From contig NZ_JAULBC010000004.1 in NCBI RefSeq assembly GCF_041060425.1, positions 372,001-436,000 of the forward strand: 64,000 nt of DNA, written 5' to 3'. The translations under genes and the position numbers were made by a program. The notes beneath the pieces are model-generated. The model was not told the origin of the DNA, did no database searches, and saw nothing but the letters and a program-made list of their open reading frames with translations. How positions within the stretch are numbered: position 1 is the stretch's first letter; the number at the start of each line of letters is the position of its first letter. This document shows, piece by piece, positions 7,941 through 17,408 of the stretch. Origin of the DNA: Danxiaibacter flavus. GTDB taxonomy: Bacteria; Bacteroidota; Bacteroidia; Chitinophagales; Chitinophagaceae.

Positions 7941-10900
7941 ATGTGGAATCTCTTTAAAACAGGGGCCACCCCCACTGTAAAACAAACGCTCTTATTGCTG
8001 GTATTTGCCTGTTGCGGATTGTTTGCAGCAGCACAAACTATCCGCGGAAATATTACCGATCCCGGTGGAAAGCCGTTAGCCGGAGCTACGGTACAGGTAA
8101 AAGGAGGTAACAAAGCAGTTACCGCCGATTCATTGGGTCAATATGTAATTGAAGCTTCCAATTACGCAACATTGATATTTACACATGTAGGTTACAATAT
8201 GCAGGAAGTAGCTGTTTCAGGAAGAGATGTTGTAAATGTAAACCTCGCGAGCAACACGCGTAATCTTGATGAAGTTGTGGTAACGGCCCTGGGTATCCGC
8301 AAGGAGACCAAACGCCTGGGATATTCTACCGCCACAGTAAATACTGAACAACTGACGACAACCCGAACAGTTAACCTCGGTAATAGTCTCCAGGGTAAAG
8401 TGGCAGGATTGAACGTGTCGCCACCAACCGGAGGACCGGGTGCGTCTTCTAAAATACGCATCCGCGGGCAGTCTTCTTTCGGAGGCAACAACTCCCCGCT
8501 CATCATAGTGAACGGCATACCTATTAATAACAGCGCCATATCTGCTGGGGGCTCTGCAGGCAATGGAACCGGCAACCCAACGGGTGGCTCTTCCGATCAG
8601 GGAGACGGTCTGCAAAGCATCAACCAGGATGATATCGAATCAATGACTGTGCTTAAAGGTGCTGCAGCAGCCGCACTGTATGGGTTTCGTGCAAAAGACG
8701 GTGCCATTATCATCACAACGAAAAGTGGCCGCGTGGGTAGCGGCATAGGCATAGAAGTCAACTCCAACTTCCAGGCAGAACAAGCACTTGATTATACTGA
8801 CTTTCAGTATCAATACGGGCAAGGTGAATACGGCAAACGCCCAACAACTGTTGCTGAGGCTCAAAGCTCCGGTGTACACAGCTTTGGCGAAAAATTTGAC
8901 GGCAAGCCAACACCGCAGTTTGATGGTTCTACACAACCTTATTCGCCCAATAAAAACCGTATAAAAGATTTTTATGAGACGGGTACCAATTGGACAAATT
9001 CTATTGCTTTAACGGGTGCTAATGACAAAGGACATTTTCGCATTTCATTCGCTAATACAGACGCAAACGCCATCATACCTAACTCAGCGTATCATAAGAA
9101 AATATTCAATGTAGGTATCGGCTATCGTTTTACTGAAAAATTATCGGCCCAGTTAAATGCTAACTACTCAAACGAGAATAACCAAAATCCACCGCAGATA
9201 GGCATCCAGGACATGAATGCCAACACAACCATTTATACAATGGCCAACAGCATTAATGTAGCATGGTTAAAAAATTATACAGATGCTAACGGCAATGAAA
9301 TGCCGCTGGCAAGATTTACCAACAGAAACAATCCTTACTGGGTTGCATTGCATCGTTTTGAGAATGTAAAAAGAGACAGGATTTTTGGAAATGTATCGCT
9401 ACGTTACCAATTCACAAAATGGTTATATGCGCAAGGACGCATAGGACAGGATTATTTTACAAGACCCTACAACTATGATCGCCCAACAGGCACCAGATCT
9501 ATAGCGCCCGCGCCATCAGGCTTCAACGGTTATTACTACCAGGATGTTACCACATTCAGGGAAAGGAATATGGACCTGTTGATCGGCGCCAACAAAACTT
9601 TTGGAGACTTCGGCGTTGACGTTACCGTTGGCGGTAACCAAATGCAACAGATCTACGATAATATGAGTACAGCAGTTACCAATTTCTATGTACGGGACCT
9701 GTACACTATTGGTAATGGCCAGATCAAAAATCCCAACTACTCATACGCAAAAAAGAAAGTAAACTCGATTTATGGATCGGCAGAATTTTCTTACAAAAAC
9801 TTTCTCTATGTGAATGTTACTGCACGTAATGACTGGTTTTCAACCCTGAATCCCAACTCAAACAACTATCTCTATCCTTCAGTTAGCGGAAGCTTTGTAT
9901 TTAGCGAAGCACTGCATACGCCAGCATGGATCAACTTTGGAAAACTTCGTGTAGCGTATGCGGAAGTTGGGGGCGATACGGATCCTTATTCAAACAATCT
10001 TTACTACGCAATCAATGCGAATCCTTTTAACGGCACAGCATTGGGTAACATTAATGGAACAGTTAGTCCTAATGCAAATCTGCGTCCGTTAAAAGTAAAA
10101 GAAGCGGAGGCCGGGATTGAACTCAGAATGTTTGACAACAGGGTAAATCTTGATTTTGCAGCTTATAGAAAAAATACAGTTGATGAAATTTTGAACGTTG
10201 ATATATCAGCAGCATCAGGCTTTAATCAAACCAAAGTAAATATCGGCGAGCTTCGCAACGAAGGTTTTGAAATGCTCTTAAACCTTGTTCCAGTTAAAAC
10301 AAAAACATTTAGCTGGGAAACAGGCATCAACGGAAGTTACAACGTAAGCAAAGTGCTTGAACTTGCAGGTGGCCAGCAAAGATTTGATGTCGGCACCGGC
10401 GAATTCTTTGGCTTTGTATCTCATGAAGTAGGCAAACCACTGGCTTCATTAAGAGGATTTGATTATAAACGTGATGCGCAGGGAAACATCATAACGTCCG
10501 CCGGCTTGCCGATACAAGGTAACCTGGTGACTTACGGAAGTGCCATTCCAAAATGGGTGGGCGGTTGGTTGAATACTTTCAACTATAAAGGTTTCAGAAT
10601 TTTTGCACAGATTGACTTTAAAGCCGGTTACAAAATTCTTTCCAACTCCAACCTCAACTTCCTGAGAGAAGGTTTGTCGCAGCAATCATTGGTTGGCAGG
10701 GAAGGTGGAGTAACATTCAACTCAGTTAACGCAGATGGTTCAAAAAATACAACCAGTGTAGAAGCAGAAACTTTCTATACAGCTTACAGAAGCACAGCCA
10801 TAGCAACACCGTTTGTGTACGACGGAAGCTTTGTAAGATGGAGAACACTTTCTGTTGGTTATGACTTTACACGATTTATGAAGAAAACACCATTTAAAGG

Positions 10901-11066
10901 ACTGACCGTTTCACTACTTGTACGCAATGTGCTGATGATTAAAAAATACATCGACAACCTGGATCCTGAAGCGCAGGTATCATCATCAGACAATTTACAA
11001 GGAATAGAAACCCATACGCTGCCAACAACACGTGGCTATGGCATTAACCTCAATTTCAGGCTGTAA
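7941..11066 (+). CDS. SusC/RagA family TonB-linked outer-membrane transporter
   Basis: A 1041 aa TonB-dependent transporter that would import an oligosaccharide or sugar acid together with the SusD-like lipoprotein encoded next. I chose ATG 7941, because the longer frame starts at a TTG and its first residues do not form a signal. The order is signal peptide (VKQTLLLLVFACCGLFAAAQ), carboxypeptidase-regulatory-like domain (IRGNITDPGGKPLAGATVQVKG), then a plug domain beginning LDEVVVTALGIRKETKRLGYS, with IRIRGQSSFGGNNSPLIIVNG and SMTVLKGAAAAALYGFRAKDGAIIITTK. A 22-strand barrel follows and ends in GINLNFRL. Length is typical. It leads the operon with SusD, an RraA-like protein and an enolase-superfamily enzyme. 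Confidence 0.95.
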   Translation: MWNLFKTGATPTVKQTLLLLVFACCGLFAAAQTIRGNITDPGGKPLAGATVQVKGGNKAVTADSLGQYVIEASNYATLIFTHVGYNMQEVAVSGRDVVNVNLASNTRNLDEVVVTALGIRKETKRLGYSTATVNTEQLTTTRTVNLGNSLQGKVAGLNVSPPTGGPGASSKIRIRGQSSFGGNNSPLIIVNGIPINNSAISAGGSAGNGTGNPTGGSSDQGDGLQSINQDDIESMTVLKGAAAAALYGFRAKDGAIIITTKSGRVGSGIGIEVNSNFQAEQALDYTDFQYQYGQGEYGKRPTTVAEAQSSGVHSFGEKFDGKPTPQFDGSTQPYSPNKNRIKDFYETGTNWTNSIALTGANDKGHFRISFANTDANAIIPNSAYHKKIFNVGIGYRFTEKLSAQLNANYSNENNQNPPQIGIQDMNANTTIYTMANSINVAWLKNYTDANGNEMPLARFTNRNNPYWVALHRFENVKRDRIFGNVSLRYQFTKWLYAQGRIGQDYFTRPYNYDRPTGTRSIAPAPSGFNGYYYQDVTTFRERNMDLLIGANKTFGDFGVDVTVGGNQMQQIYDNMSTAVTNFYVRDLYTIGNGQIKNPNYSYAKKKVNSIYGSAEFSYKNFLYVNVTARNDWFSTLNPNSNNYLYPSVSGSFVFSEALHTPAWINFGKLRVAYAEVGGDTDPYSNNLYYAINANPFNGTALGNINGTVSPNANLRPLKVKEAEAGIELRMFDNRVNLDFAAYRKNTVDEILNVDISAASGFNQTKVNIGELRNEGFEMLLNLVPVKTKTFSWETGINGSYNVSKVLELAGGQQRFDVGTGEFFGFVSHEVGKPLASLRGFDYKRDAQGNIITSAGLPIQGNLVTYGSAIPKWVGGWLNTFNYKGFRIFAQIDFKAGYKILSNSNLNFLREGLSQQSLVGREGGVTFNSVNADGSKNTTSVEAETFYTAYRSTAIATPFVYDGSFVRWRTLSVGYDFTRFMKKTPFKGLTVSLLVRNVLMIKKYIDNLDPEAQVSSSDNLQGIETHTLPTTRGYGINLNFRL

Positions 11067-11105
11067 AAGTTTAACATGATCGTCCCACATCATAAACTAA
11101 TTATT

Positions 11106-12647
11106 ATGAAAAATAGCATCATCATATTTTTTCTCACTGCTCTTGTATTTGGCATTGGCGGATGCGATAAAGATTTTGAAAAGGTAAACACCAATCCCGT
11201 TCTGGCAACGTCGCTGGATCCGGGATACCTTTTCTCCAACGCAGAATTCAGCACCGCCATACAAACCACCAACTATCAAAGCCAGATAGTACAACAAATT
11301 GTCACACCATATACAGGCGTGCTTGAAGGCGGTAATCATAATATTGTTTACGATCCCAACAGTAATACATTATTTAACTCTTATTATGTAAACAATGGTA
11401 GCGGTCCGATAGTATTATTAACTACGGTATTGGATCAAACAAAAGACAACGCCAACAGAAGCAACCTGTATAATATGGCAAGGATCTGGCGCGCAATGGT
11501 CTTCCAAATATTAACCGATACTTACGGAGACGTTCCTTATTCAGAAGCAGGACAGGCTTATCTGAAAAGCATTAACCTTCCCAGGTACGATGATCAAAAC
11601 GCTATTTATGACGACTTGCTGAAAGAAGTAAGCGAAGCAACAAAAGCGCTGGATGCGTCGAAGCCAACTGAATCAGGAGACTTATTTTACAAGGGTGATA
11701 TTGGTCAATGGAAAAAGCTCGGCAACTCATTGCTTCTGAGGATAGCCATGCGTTTCACCAAAGTTGATGCAAACAAGGCTAAGCAATACGCCGCAATGGC
11801 AGCAGATCCGGCAAACGGCGGGTTGATGGAACTCAACAAAGACAATGCTTACATTGCTTTCAACAGTACATTCAACAATCCCTCCGGGAATTACTTCCAG
11901 GGAACTGAACGCGGAAATATTTATCTCGGGAAACCATTTGTAGATTATCTTAAATCCACTAACGATCCCCGGCTTACCGTGATTTCAGTTAAATATGAAA
12001 CGCCGTCAAATCCACTTGGAACAACAGGCGCAGAAAATACCAACCCGGCAGATCAGAATGGTATGCCTTTCGGTTATAATGAATCAACAATAAGCACCGA
12101 GCCAAATTATCCCGGCAAAACAGGTGCCGCATTTAACTATGCGCAATTGAACAGACGTACACTCACCAAGATAGACGCGCCCGAGTTCTTTATCACAAGC
12201 GCTCAAACACAATTATTACTCGCAGAAGCAGTTACACGTGGGTTTGTTTCTGGTAATGCTGCGGACAATTTTTCAAAGGCAATTGCACTGCACATGCAAC
12301 AGTTGGCAACATATGATGCACTCGCAACCATCGATCCCAATGCCATTGCGGCTTACGTTGCAGCAAATCCATTGAACAATGCAACAGCCCTGCAGCAGAT
12401 CAATACGCAATACTGGATCGCATCTTTTCTTAACGGATCTGAGGCATGGGCCAATTTCAGAAGAAGCGGTTTTCCTGCATTAACGCCCAACCCATACCCC
12501 AATGCTGATCCTGCCGTAAAAGGAGGCTTTATTCACCGTCTTACTTACCCTGTGCGCGAATTATCCGTAAATTCAGATAATTATAACGCGGCGGTGGCAA
12601 GAATGGGAGCGGATAATATGGCCACCAGGTTATTCTGGGATAAATAA
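11106..12647 (+). CDS. SusD/RagB family surface lipoprotein
   Basis: A 513 aa substrate-binding lipoprotein partner of the preceding SusC. I chose ATG 11106 because it gives a clean lipoprotein signal (MKNSIIIFFLTALVFGIGGC, with Cys20 in this numbering). The ATG at 11076 would add ten residues before it. The sequence fits the SusD-like_2 branch: 'CDKDFEKVNTNPVLATSLDPGYLFSNAEF', 'ARIWRAMVFQILTDTYGDVPYSEAGQ', 'LLLRIAMRFTKVDANKAKQYAAMA' and 'GSEAWANFRRSGFPAL'. These helices build the TPR-like scaffold. It follows SusC by 39 nt. The ligand cannot be read from sequence. Confidence 0.93.
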   Translation: MKNSIIIFFLTALVFGIGGCDKDFEKVNTNPVLATSLDPGYLFSNAEFSTAIQTTNYQSQIVQQIVTPYTGVLEGGNHNIVYDPNSNTLFNSYYVNNGSGPIVLLTTVLDQTKDNANRSNLYNMARIWRAMVFQILTDTYGDVPYSEAGQAYLKSINLPRYDDQNAIYDDLLKEVSEATKALDASKPTESGDLFYKGDIGQWKKLGNSLLLRIAMRFTKVDANKAKQYAAMAADPANGGLMELNKDNAYIAFNSTFNNPSGNYFQGTERGNIYLGKPFVDYLKSTNDPRLTVISVKYETPSNPLGTTGAENTNPADQNGMPFGYNESTISTEPNYPGKTGAAFNYAQLNRRTLTKIDAPEFFITSAQTQLLLAEAVTRGFVSGNAADNFSKAIALHMQQLATYDALATIDPNAIAAYVAANPLNNATALQQINTQYWIASFLNGSEAWANFRRSGFPALTPNPYPNADPAVKGGFIHRLTYPVRELSVNSDNYNAAVARMGADNMATRLFWDK

Positions 12648-12693
12648 ACAAGCCATCATACCCCGCTGTTATTAGAATAGCTAAAATAACCAT

Positions 12694-13620
12694 ATGATAA
12701 AAAAACTGCTTTCATTTCTAACATTTTGCAGCGTGTGTGCTTGCATAAATGCGCAGAACGTTACACTATCGGCCGACCAGATAAAACAACTTACACCAGA
12801 CTGGAAAGGCGAAAGAACACCCGATGGACGTCCTAAAGTTGCTGACAAATATTTGGACCGCCTGAAGAATATTGCGCTTGAAGAAGCCTGGGGCATTCTT
12901 CGCAACAAAGGTTTTCAAAATCAGTTTGAAGGTGAGTGGATGGTGATACGGCCTGACTCCGCAATGGTGGGTCGTGTTGTTACCGCACAGTACATGCCCT
13001 CCCGACCGGATGTAGACAAGGTAATTAAAGACAAAGGCAAAAGTGAAGGACGTATCGGAGCTCCCAACTCCTGGCCAATTGACGTGCTCAAAAACGGAGA
13101 CGTATATGTTGCAGACAGCTATGGAAAAATAGTTGACGGCACGCTGATAGGCGACAATCTCGGCAATGCCATCTTCGCAAAATCAGGCAAGGGTGTAATT
13201 TTTTATGGTTCTGTCCGCGACATTGAAGGCCTTGAAGAAATCAAAGGATTCAATGGCTGGATAAAAGGATATGACCCATCTTACATACAACAAATGATGC
13301 TTACAGGCATCAATATACCCATACGCATAGGACGGGCAACCGTATTGCCAGGCGATGTCGTACTCGCGAAGAAAGGCGGCATCATATTCGTGCCGGCATA
13401 CCTTGTTGAAGAAGTTGTGTTGAATGCAGAATTTATTCAGCTGCGCGACCAGTTCGGACATCAGCGTTTGCGCGAAGGAAAATATACGCCCGGCCAGATA
13501 GACGCACAATGGACCGATGAGATAAAGAAAGACTTCCTGAAATGGATAGACGAAAACTCGGGAAAGATTCCCATGTCAAGGCAAGAGCTCGATCAGTTTA
13601 TGAAAGACAGAACGTGGTAG
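12694..13620 (+). CDS. RraA-fold protein with signal peptide, possible exported aldolase
   Basis: A 308 aa protein of the RraA superfamily, which includes the RNase E inhibitor RraA and metal-dependent pyruvate aldolases such as 4-hydroxy-4-methyl-2-oxoglutarate aldolase. A signal peptide is visible (residues 1-20, ending CINAQ). Asp154 is followed by exactly 20 residues and then Arg175-Asp176, which fits a D-X20-R-D pattern associated with metal binding in this fold. The core is GRVVTAQY, GDVYVADSYGKIVDGTLIGDNLGNAIFAKSGKGVIFYGSVRD and PGDVVLAKKGGIIFVPAYLVEEVV. It is longer than the usual 160-230 aa, owing to N- and C-terminal extensions. Its place between SusD and an exported enolase-family dehydratase suggests carbon-carbon cleavage of a sugar-acid product outside the cytoplasm. 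The activity is inferred. Confidence 0.8.
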   Translation: MIKKLLSFLTFCSVCACINAQNVTLSADQIKQLTPDWKGERTPDGRPKVADKYLDRLKNIALEEAWGILRNKGFQNQFEGEWMVIRPDSAMVGRVVTAQYMPSRPDVDKVIKDKGKSEGRIGAPNSWPIDVLKNGDVYVADSYGKIVDGTLIGDNLGNAIFAKSGKGVIFYGSVRDIEGLEEIKGFNGWIKGYDPSYIQQMMLTGINIPIRIGRATVLPGDVVLAKKGGIIFVPAYLVEEVVLNAEFIQLRDQFGHQRLREGKYTPGQIDAQWTDEIKKDFLKWIDENSGKIPMSRQELDQFMKDRTW

Positions 13621-13839
13621 GTAGCTGTCAGCTATGAGCTATGAGCTTTCAGCGATTGTCGCGGAGATTTGAAATTTGAAATTGAGATTGCTTGATTACC
13701 ACTTTGCTGTTACGCTTTTGGCTTTGAGCTTTAGGCTTTGGGCTTTGAGCTTTGAGCCTTAAACTTACGCTCTACCACCTTTCACTATTCACCATTCACT
13801 ATTGACTTTTAAAACCATTCACCACCAAATCACCACATC
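13621..13839. repeat. Intergenic degenerate repeat array
   Basis: The gap inside the presumed operon holds words of the type AGCTTTAGGCTTTGAGC (13715-13765) and CACCTTTCACTATTCACCATT (13780-13805). Both types recur elsewhere in the window (for example at 21660-21690, 22527-22690 and 4848-4880). No gene is present. Confidence 0.6.
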
Positions 13840-15318
13840 ATGACTCCCTCACAAAAATTTCTTGAAAAGATCGGGTTGAAGGAAGAAGCTGAAAACAGTG
13901 CGCCACCTGTGGAAGCTGCCATCGCTCATGAAAATAGCAGGCGCTCCTTCCTGAAAAAATCAACATTGGGTGGCATTGCACTTGGCGCCTTTATGTTTGC
14001 GCCGCTGGAAGATACCCTGGCGCAGGCTACACAAAAGGTGAACCGTAATTCCAGTGCATCTGATCTGAAAATAACGGACATGCGTTATGCAACCATTATG
14101 AACAGCACGGGAAGATGCACGATCATTCGTATAGATACCAATCAGGGCATTTCGGGTTATGGAGAAGTAAGAGATGGTGCAGACTGGCGTTATGCTATGT
14201 TTTTGAAAAGTAGAATTATGGGTATGAACCCATGCAGTGTTGAACAGATCTTTAAACGCATCAAACAATTCGGATTTCATGGCAGACAGGGCGGCGGTGT
14301 GTGCGCGGTTGAAATGGCGCTCTGGGATCTTGCCGGCAAAGCATATGGCGTACCGGCGTATCAATTACTTGGCGGCAAATACAGAGATAAAATAAGGCTT
14401 TATGCAGATACACCTGAAGAGGAAGATCCGGACAAATTTGTTGCAAAACTGAAAGAGCGCCTCGAAGACAAAGGATTCACTTTTCTTAAAATGGACCTGG
14501 GAATTGAAATGGTAAGCAAAATTCCCGGTACAATTGTAAATGGTAAAGTATGGGACAATGTTCAGCGTCAATGGAGCATGGCACCGATGAGCTACGGAGC
14601 AACGGAACACCCCTTTACGCAGGTGCAGGTTACAGACAAGGGTCTGGATGAAATGACCAAATACATTGCCCGCGTAAGGGACGTGATAGGATACGAGGTT
14701 CCGCTTGCATCCGATCACTACGGACACTTTGATATGAACAATGCGATCAGGTTGGGCAAAGCCGTAGAAAAATACAGGCTTGCATGGCTGGAGGATATGA
14801 TACCATGGCATTTTATGGATCAGTGGAAAGAAATTACGCGCGCCATTGAAACACCTACCAATACAGGCGAGGATATTTACCTGAAAGAAGATTTTATCAA
14901 GCTGATAGATATCCATGCCACTGATCTTGTGCACCCAGACCTGGCGACTTCAGGAGGTTTGCTTGAAACGAAAAAGATTGGTGATTACGCAGAAGAAAAA
15001 GGTGTTGCCATGGCGATGCACTTTGCAGGAACGCCGGTCAGCTTTATGGCCAATGTTCATTGCGCTGCTGCCACGCAAAATTTCGTGGCGCTGGAACATC
15101 ATTCGCTCGATCTGCCATACTGGGTTAACCTTATGAAAAAAGTAAATGGGAAACCATTCTTTGAAAAAGGCTTTGCAGATGTTCCCGACTCACCAGGACT
15201 TGGTATAGAATTGAATGAAGATGAAATGAAGAAACATCTCGATCCCGATAACAAAACCTGGTTTGCACCAACGCCGGAATGGGATACGGTGAGATCGTGG
15301 GACCGATTGTGGAGTTAG
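13840..15318 (+). CDS. Tat-exported mandelate racemase/muconate lactonizing family enzyme
   Basis: A 492 aa enolase-superfamily enzyme. A twin-arginine signal is visible near residue 33 (SRRSFLKKSTLGGIALGAFMF), so it should be folded in the cytoplasm and exported. After it come the capping domain (about 75-190) and the barrel domain. Candidate Mg2+ ligands are the Asp of ASDHYGH, the Glu of WLEDMIP and the Glu of TGEDIYL. The His in AMHFAGTP near the C-terminal end of the barrel is a candidate general base. An insertion of about 45 residues (VNGKVWDNVQRQWS onward) separates the usual second and third strands. Relatives dehydrate aldonic acids such as galactonate or mannonate. Together with the gluconokinase and RraA genes this points to sugar-acid breakdown, but the substrate is not settled. 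Confidence 0.85.
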   Translation: MTPSQKFLEKIGLKEEAENSAPPVEAAIAHENSRRSFLKKSTLGGIALGAFMFAPLEDTLAQATQKVNRNSSASDLKITDMRYATIMNSTGRCTIIRIDTNQGISGYGEVRDGADWRYAMFLKSRIMGMNPCSVEQIFKRIKQFGFHGRQGGGVCAVEMALWDLAGKAYGVPAYQLLGGKYRDKIRLYADTPEEEDPDKFVAKLKERLEDKGFTFLKMDLGIEMVSKIPGTIVNGKVWDNVQRQWSMAPMSYGATEHPFTQVQVTDKGLDEMTKYIARVRDVIGYEVPLASDHYGHFDMNNAIRLGKAVEKYRLAWLEDMIPWHFMDQWKEITRAIETPTNTGEDIYLKEDFIKLIDIHATDLVHPDLATSGGLLETKKIGDYAEEKGVAMAMHFAGTPVSFMANVHCAAATQNFVALEHHSLDLPYWVNLMKKVNGKPFFEKGFADVPDSPGLGIELNEDEMKKHLDPDNKTWFAPTPEWDTVRSWDRLWS

Positions 15319-15951
15319 TTTTTTAACCATGGAGACAGTTACGACACGATGAGTCACAGCGATTTTTGCCCCGTCCGATCCGGCACGGGCGGGCACAAAG
15401 ACGTAAAGACAAAAAGAGGCACAAAGAGGTAGGCATAGAGTTTTTAAGAAGCGCTAATGCGCCGGGAAGATGATGATTTTTTGAAACACGGAGACACGAG
15501 TGACACAGCGATACACAGACTTTATTGTCACAAAGACACAAAGCCTCGTTGAAGGACAAAAGGCTGTTTCTTTGCGTCGCTGCTTCTTCGCGAGCTTTGC
15601 GTGAAACCGGCTTATATGCAAATATTAATTGGGCACAAAACCACTTTTCGTTAAATTACTTATCGTTTATGATCCGTTAACTAAGCTGGAGCGGTTAAAA
15701 AGGACGTAGACAAAACGAATGAAGTTAATGGTTCGGTCCTGGCCGGGCCATTGCTTCATTCAAATGTACGATGGTAGATGTACGATGTCGGATGTACGGT
15801 GTAAGATGTAAGATGTACGGTGTAAGATGTAAGATGTTTGATGTGAGGCAAAGGGTACAAGGTTAAAGATCAAGATTTGCCAACACCTGATACCTGATAC
15901 CTGACACCTCAAAGCTCAAAGCTAACCGCTGACTGCTAAAACCTAGATTGC
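15319..15951. repeat. Long non-coding gap with several repeat families and a hairpin
   Basis: This 633 nt gap has no supported gene. It contains CACGGAGACACGAG / CACAAAGACACAAAG words (15328-15610), a paired GC-rich element (15366-15397), a strong hairpin (15717-15761) and a tandem run of GATGTACGATGTAAGATG words (15765-15845). It ends with words of the types TACCTGATACCTGACACC and AGCTCAAAGCTAACC. Frames through the array encode only repetitive peptides. Confidence 0.7.
15717..15761. repeat. Intergenic hairpin
   Basis: GAATGAAG (15717-15724) pairs with CTTCATTC (15754-15761), and inside it AATGG (15727-15731) pairs with CCATT (15748-15752). No clear T-run follows on either strand, so terminator function is uncertain. 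Confidence 0.45.
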
Positions 15952-17088
15952 ATGCAATTTTCCAAACATTTTTACAGCACAATATTTTACGCATTGGCGG
16001 CTATGTTTCTCATTGCGTATGGTATTATTTTTTTTACCGGTTACGCTAATGCAGGCGGTTGGCTGCTCATGTTATTTTTTGTAAGTCTTGCCATTGCCTT
16101 TCGCGGTCATCATCTGTTGAGAGGCTTTTCATATACAGTTGTAATTCTGGCAGCTGTTAGTATGGCCATGTATTACCCCCAACATTTTCTAAAGGTTGGC
16201 GACTTCAAATTATCTCTGCTGATCGTTCCGCTGCTGCAGGTTATTATGTTTGGAATGGGAACAGAATTGAGTCTGCAGGATTTTGTGCGGGTTGTAAAAA
16301 TGCCCAGAGGGATTATTGTCGGCGTGATATGTCACTATACCATTATGCCATTGATCGGATTTGCACTGGCCAATATTTTTAGCTTTCCACCAGAAATCGC
16401 TGCAGGCATTATTCTCGTTGGTTGTTGCCCGAGCGGTCTTGCATCAAATGTTATGAGTTATATGGCGAGAGCAAACCTTGCATTGTCTGTTTCTGTAACA
16501 ACTGTATCAACACTGCTCGCGCCTTTTCTTACTCCGCTGTTAATGAAAATTTTAGCAGGAAGTTTTATTGAAGTTCATTTCTGGACAATGCTATGGGACA
16601 TCACCAAAATTGTCATCTTCCCTATTTCTGCAGGGCTTATTTTTAACCACTTCCTGCATGGAAAATTCAAATGGATTGATGCGGCAATGCCTTTACTTTC
16701 AATGGCCGGTATTGCGCTGATTATAGTAGTTATTACTGCCGCAGGAAGGGATAGTCTTCTCAAAGTAGGCGCACTGCTAATACTTGCTACGCTGTTACAT
16801 AATGTTGCAGGATTTTTCCTTGGCTACTGGTCCGGCCGGTTGATGAAGTTCTCTGAAAAAGATTGCAGGACAATTGCCCTGGAAGTCGGTATGCAGAATG
16901 CAGGCCTTGCATCAGGCATTGCATTAACCATGGGCAAGCTTGCAACGGTTGGACTTGCACCCGGAATTTTTGGACCTATGATGAATGTAAACGGATCACT
17001 ACTTGCAAGCTGGTGGCACAACCGGCTGCCAGGCGAGGATGTAGCATCTGAAGAACAAGCTTTAAAAACCACCGAGAGCTCGATTTAA
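15952..17088 (+). CDS. Bile acid:sodium symporter (BASS) family transporter
   Basis: A 378 aa polytopic inner-membrane protein with about ten hydrophobic segments. The signature GCCPSGLASNVMSYMARANLALS (about residues 162-184) matches the BASS-family cross-over motif, and MQNAGLASGIALT later in the chain matches the second inverted repeat unit. Family members carry organic anions with Na+. An N-terminal extension of about 70 residues with two extra helices precedes the core. It is separated from the enzyme genes by a long repeat-filled gap, so cotranscription is uncertain. Its place after the sugar-acid enzymes suggests uptake of a 2-keto acid or similar anion made outside the cytoplasm. Confidence 0.88.
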   Translation: MQFSKHFYSTIFYALAAMFLIAYGIIFFTGYANAGGWLLMLFFVSLAIAFRGHHLLRGFSYTVVILAAVSMAMYYPQHFLKVGDFKLSLLIVPLLQVIMFGMGTELSLQDFVRVVKMPRGIIVGVICHYTIMPLIGFALANIFSFPPEIAAGIILVGCCPSGLASNVMSYMARANLALSVSVTTVSTLLAPFLTPLLMKILAGSFIEVHFWTMLWDITKIVIFPISAGLIFNHFLHGKFKWIDAAMPLLSMAGIALIIVVITAAGRDSLLKVGALLILATLLHNVAGFFLGYWSGRLMKFSEKDCRTIALEVGMQNAGLASGIALTMGKLATVGLAPGIFGPMMNVNGSLLASWWHNRLPGEDVASEEQALKTTESSI

Positions 17089-17408
17089 TTGACAACTCCT
17101 GCCCGACAGACGTCATTCAGGCGGGGAAAATTGAAAATTGACAATGATGTCCCTTCGGGCTGATATCGCTTTTTATCGTAAATCAAACCACAGATTGCAC
17201 AGAGTTTTTTTCACAGTGTTGCACTGAGTTTTAATGGGATATTATATAGCGCATTTAGTACACTGTAATAAACACCTGCATTTTCTGTGCTTCAGTGCCT
17301 CAGTGGCTAAAAAAAATCTCCTGTGCAACTCCGTGACCAAACTCCTTTAACTCTGTGGTTAAATACTCGCCGTTATTCATTTGCATATTTGCACATTCAC
17401 CCATTCAA
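17089..17408. repeat. Intergenic degenerate repeats
   Basis: No gene is seen in 320 nt. CCTGCCCG...ATTCAGGCGGG (17098-17125) repeats the element at 3795-3821. From 17185 to 17368 there are CACAGAGTTT / TTCAGTGCCTCAGTGGC / AACTCTGTGGTTAA words in both orientations, followed by a TTTGCATATTTGCACATTCACCCATTC run (17378-17405) that abuts the stop of the AsmA-like gene. The same kind of run abuts the gluconokinase stop at 5188. Confidence 0.65.

Noticed and set aside
15765..15845. Tandem GATGTACGATGTAAGATG words as possible iterons of a replication origin
   Set aside because: No initiator gene or DnaA-box cluster is nearby, and similar word arrays occur in other gaps.
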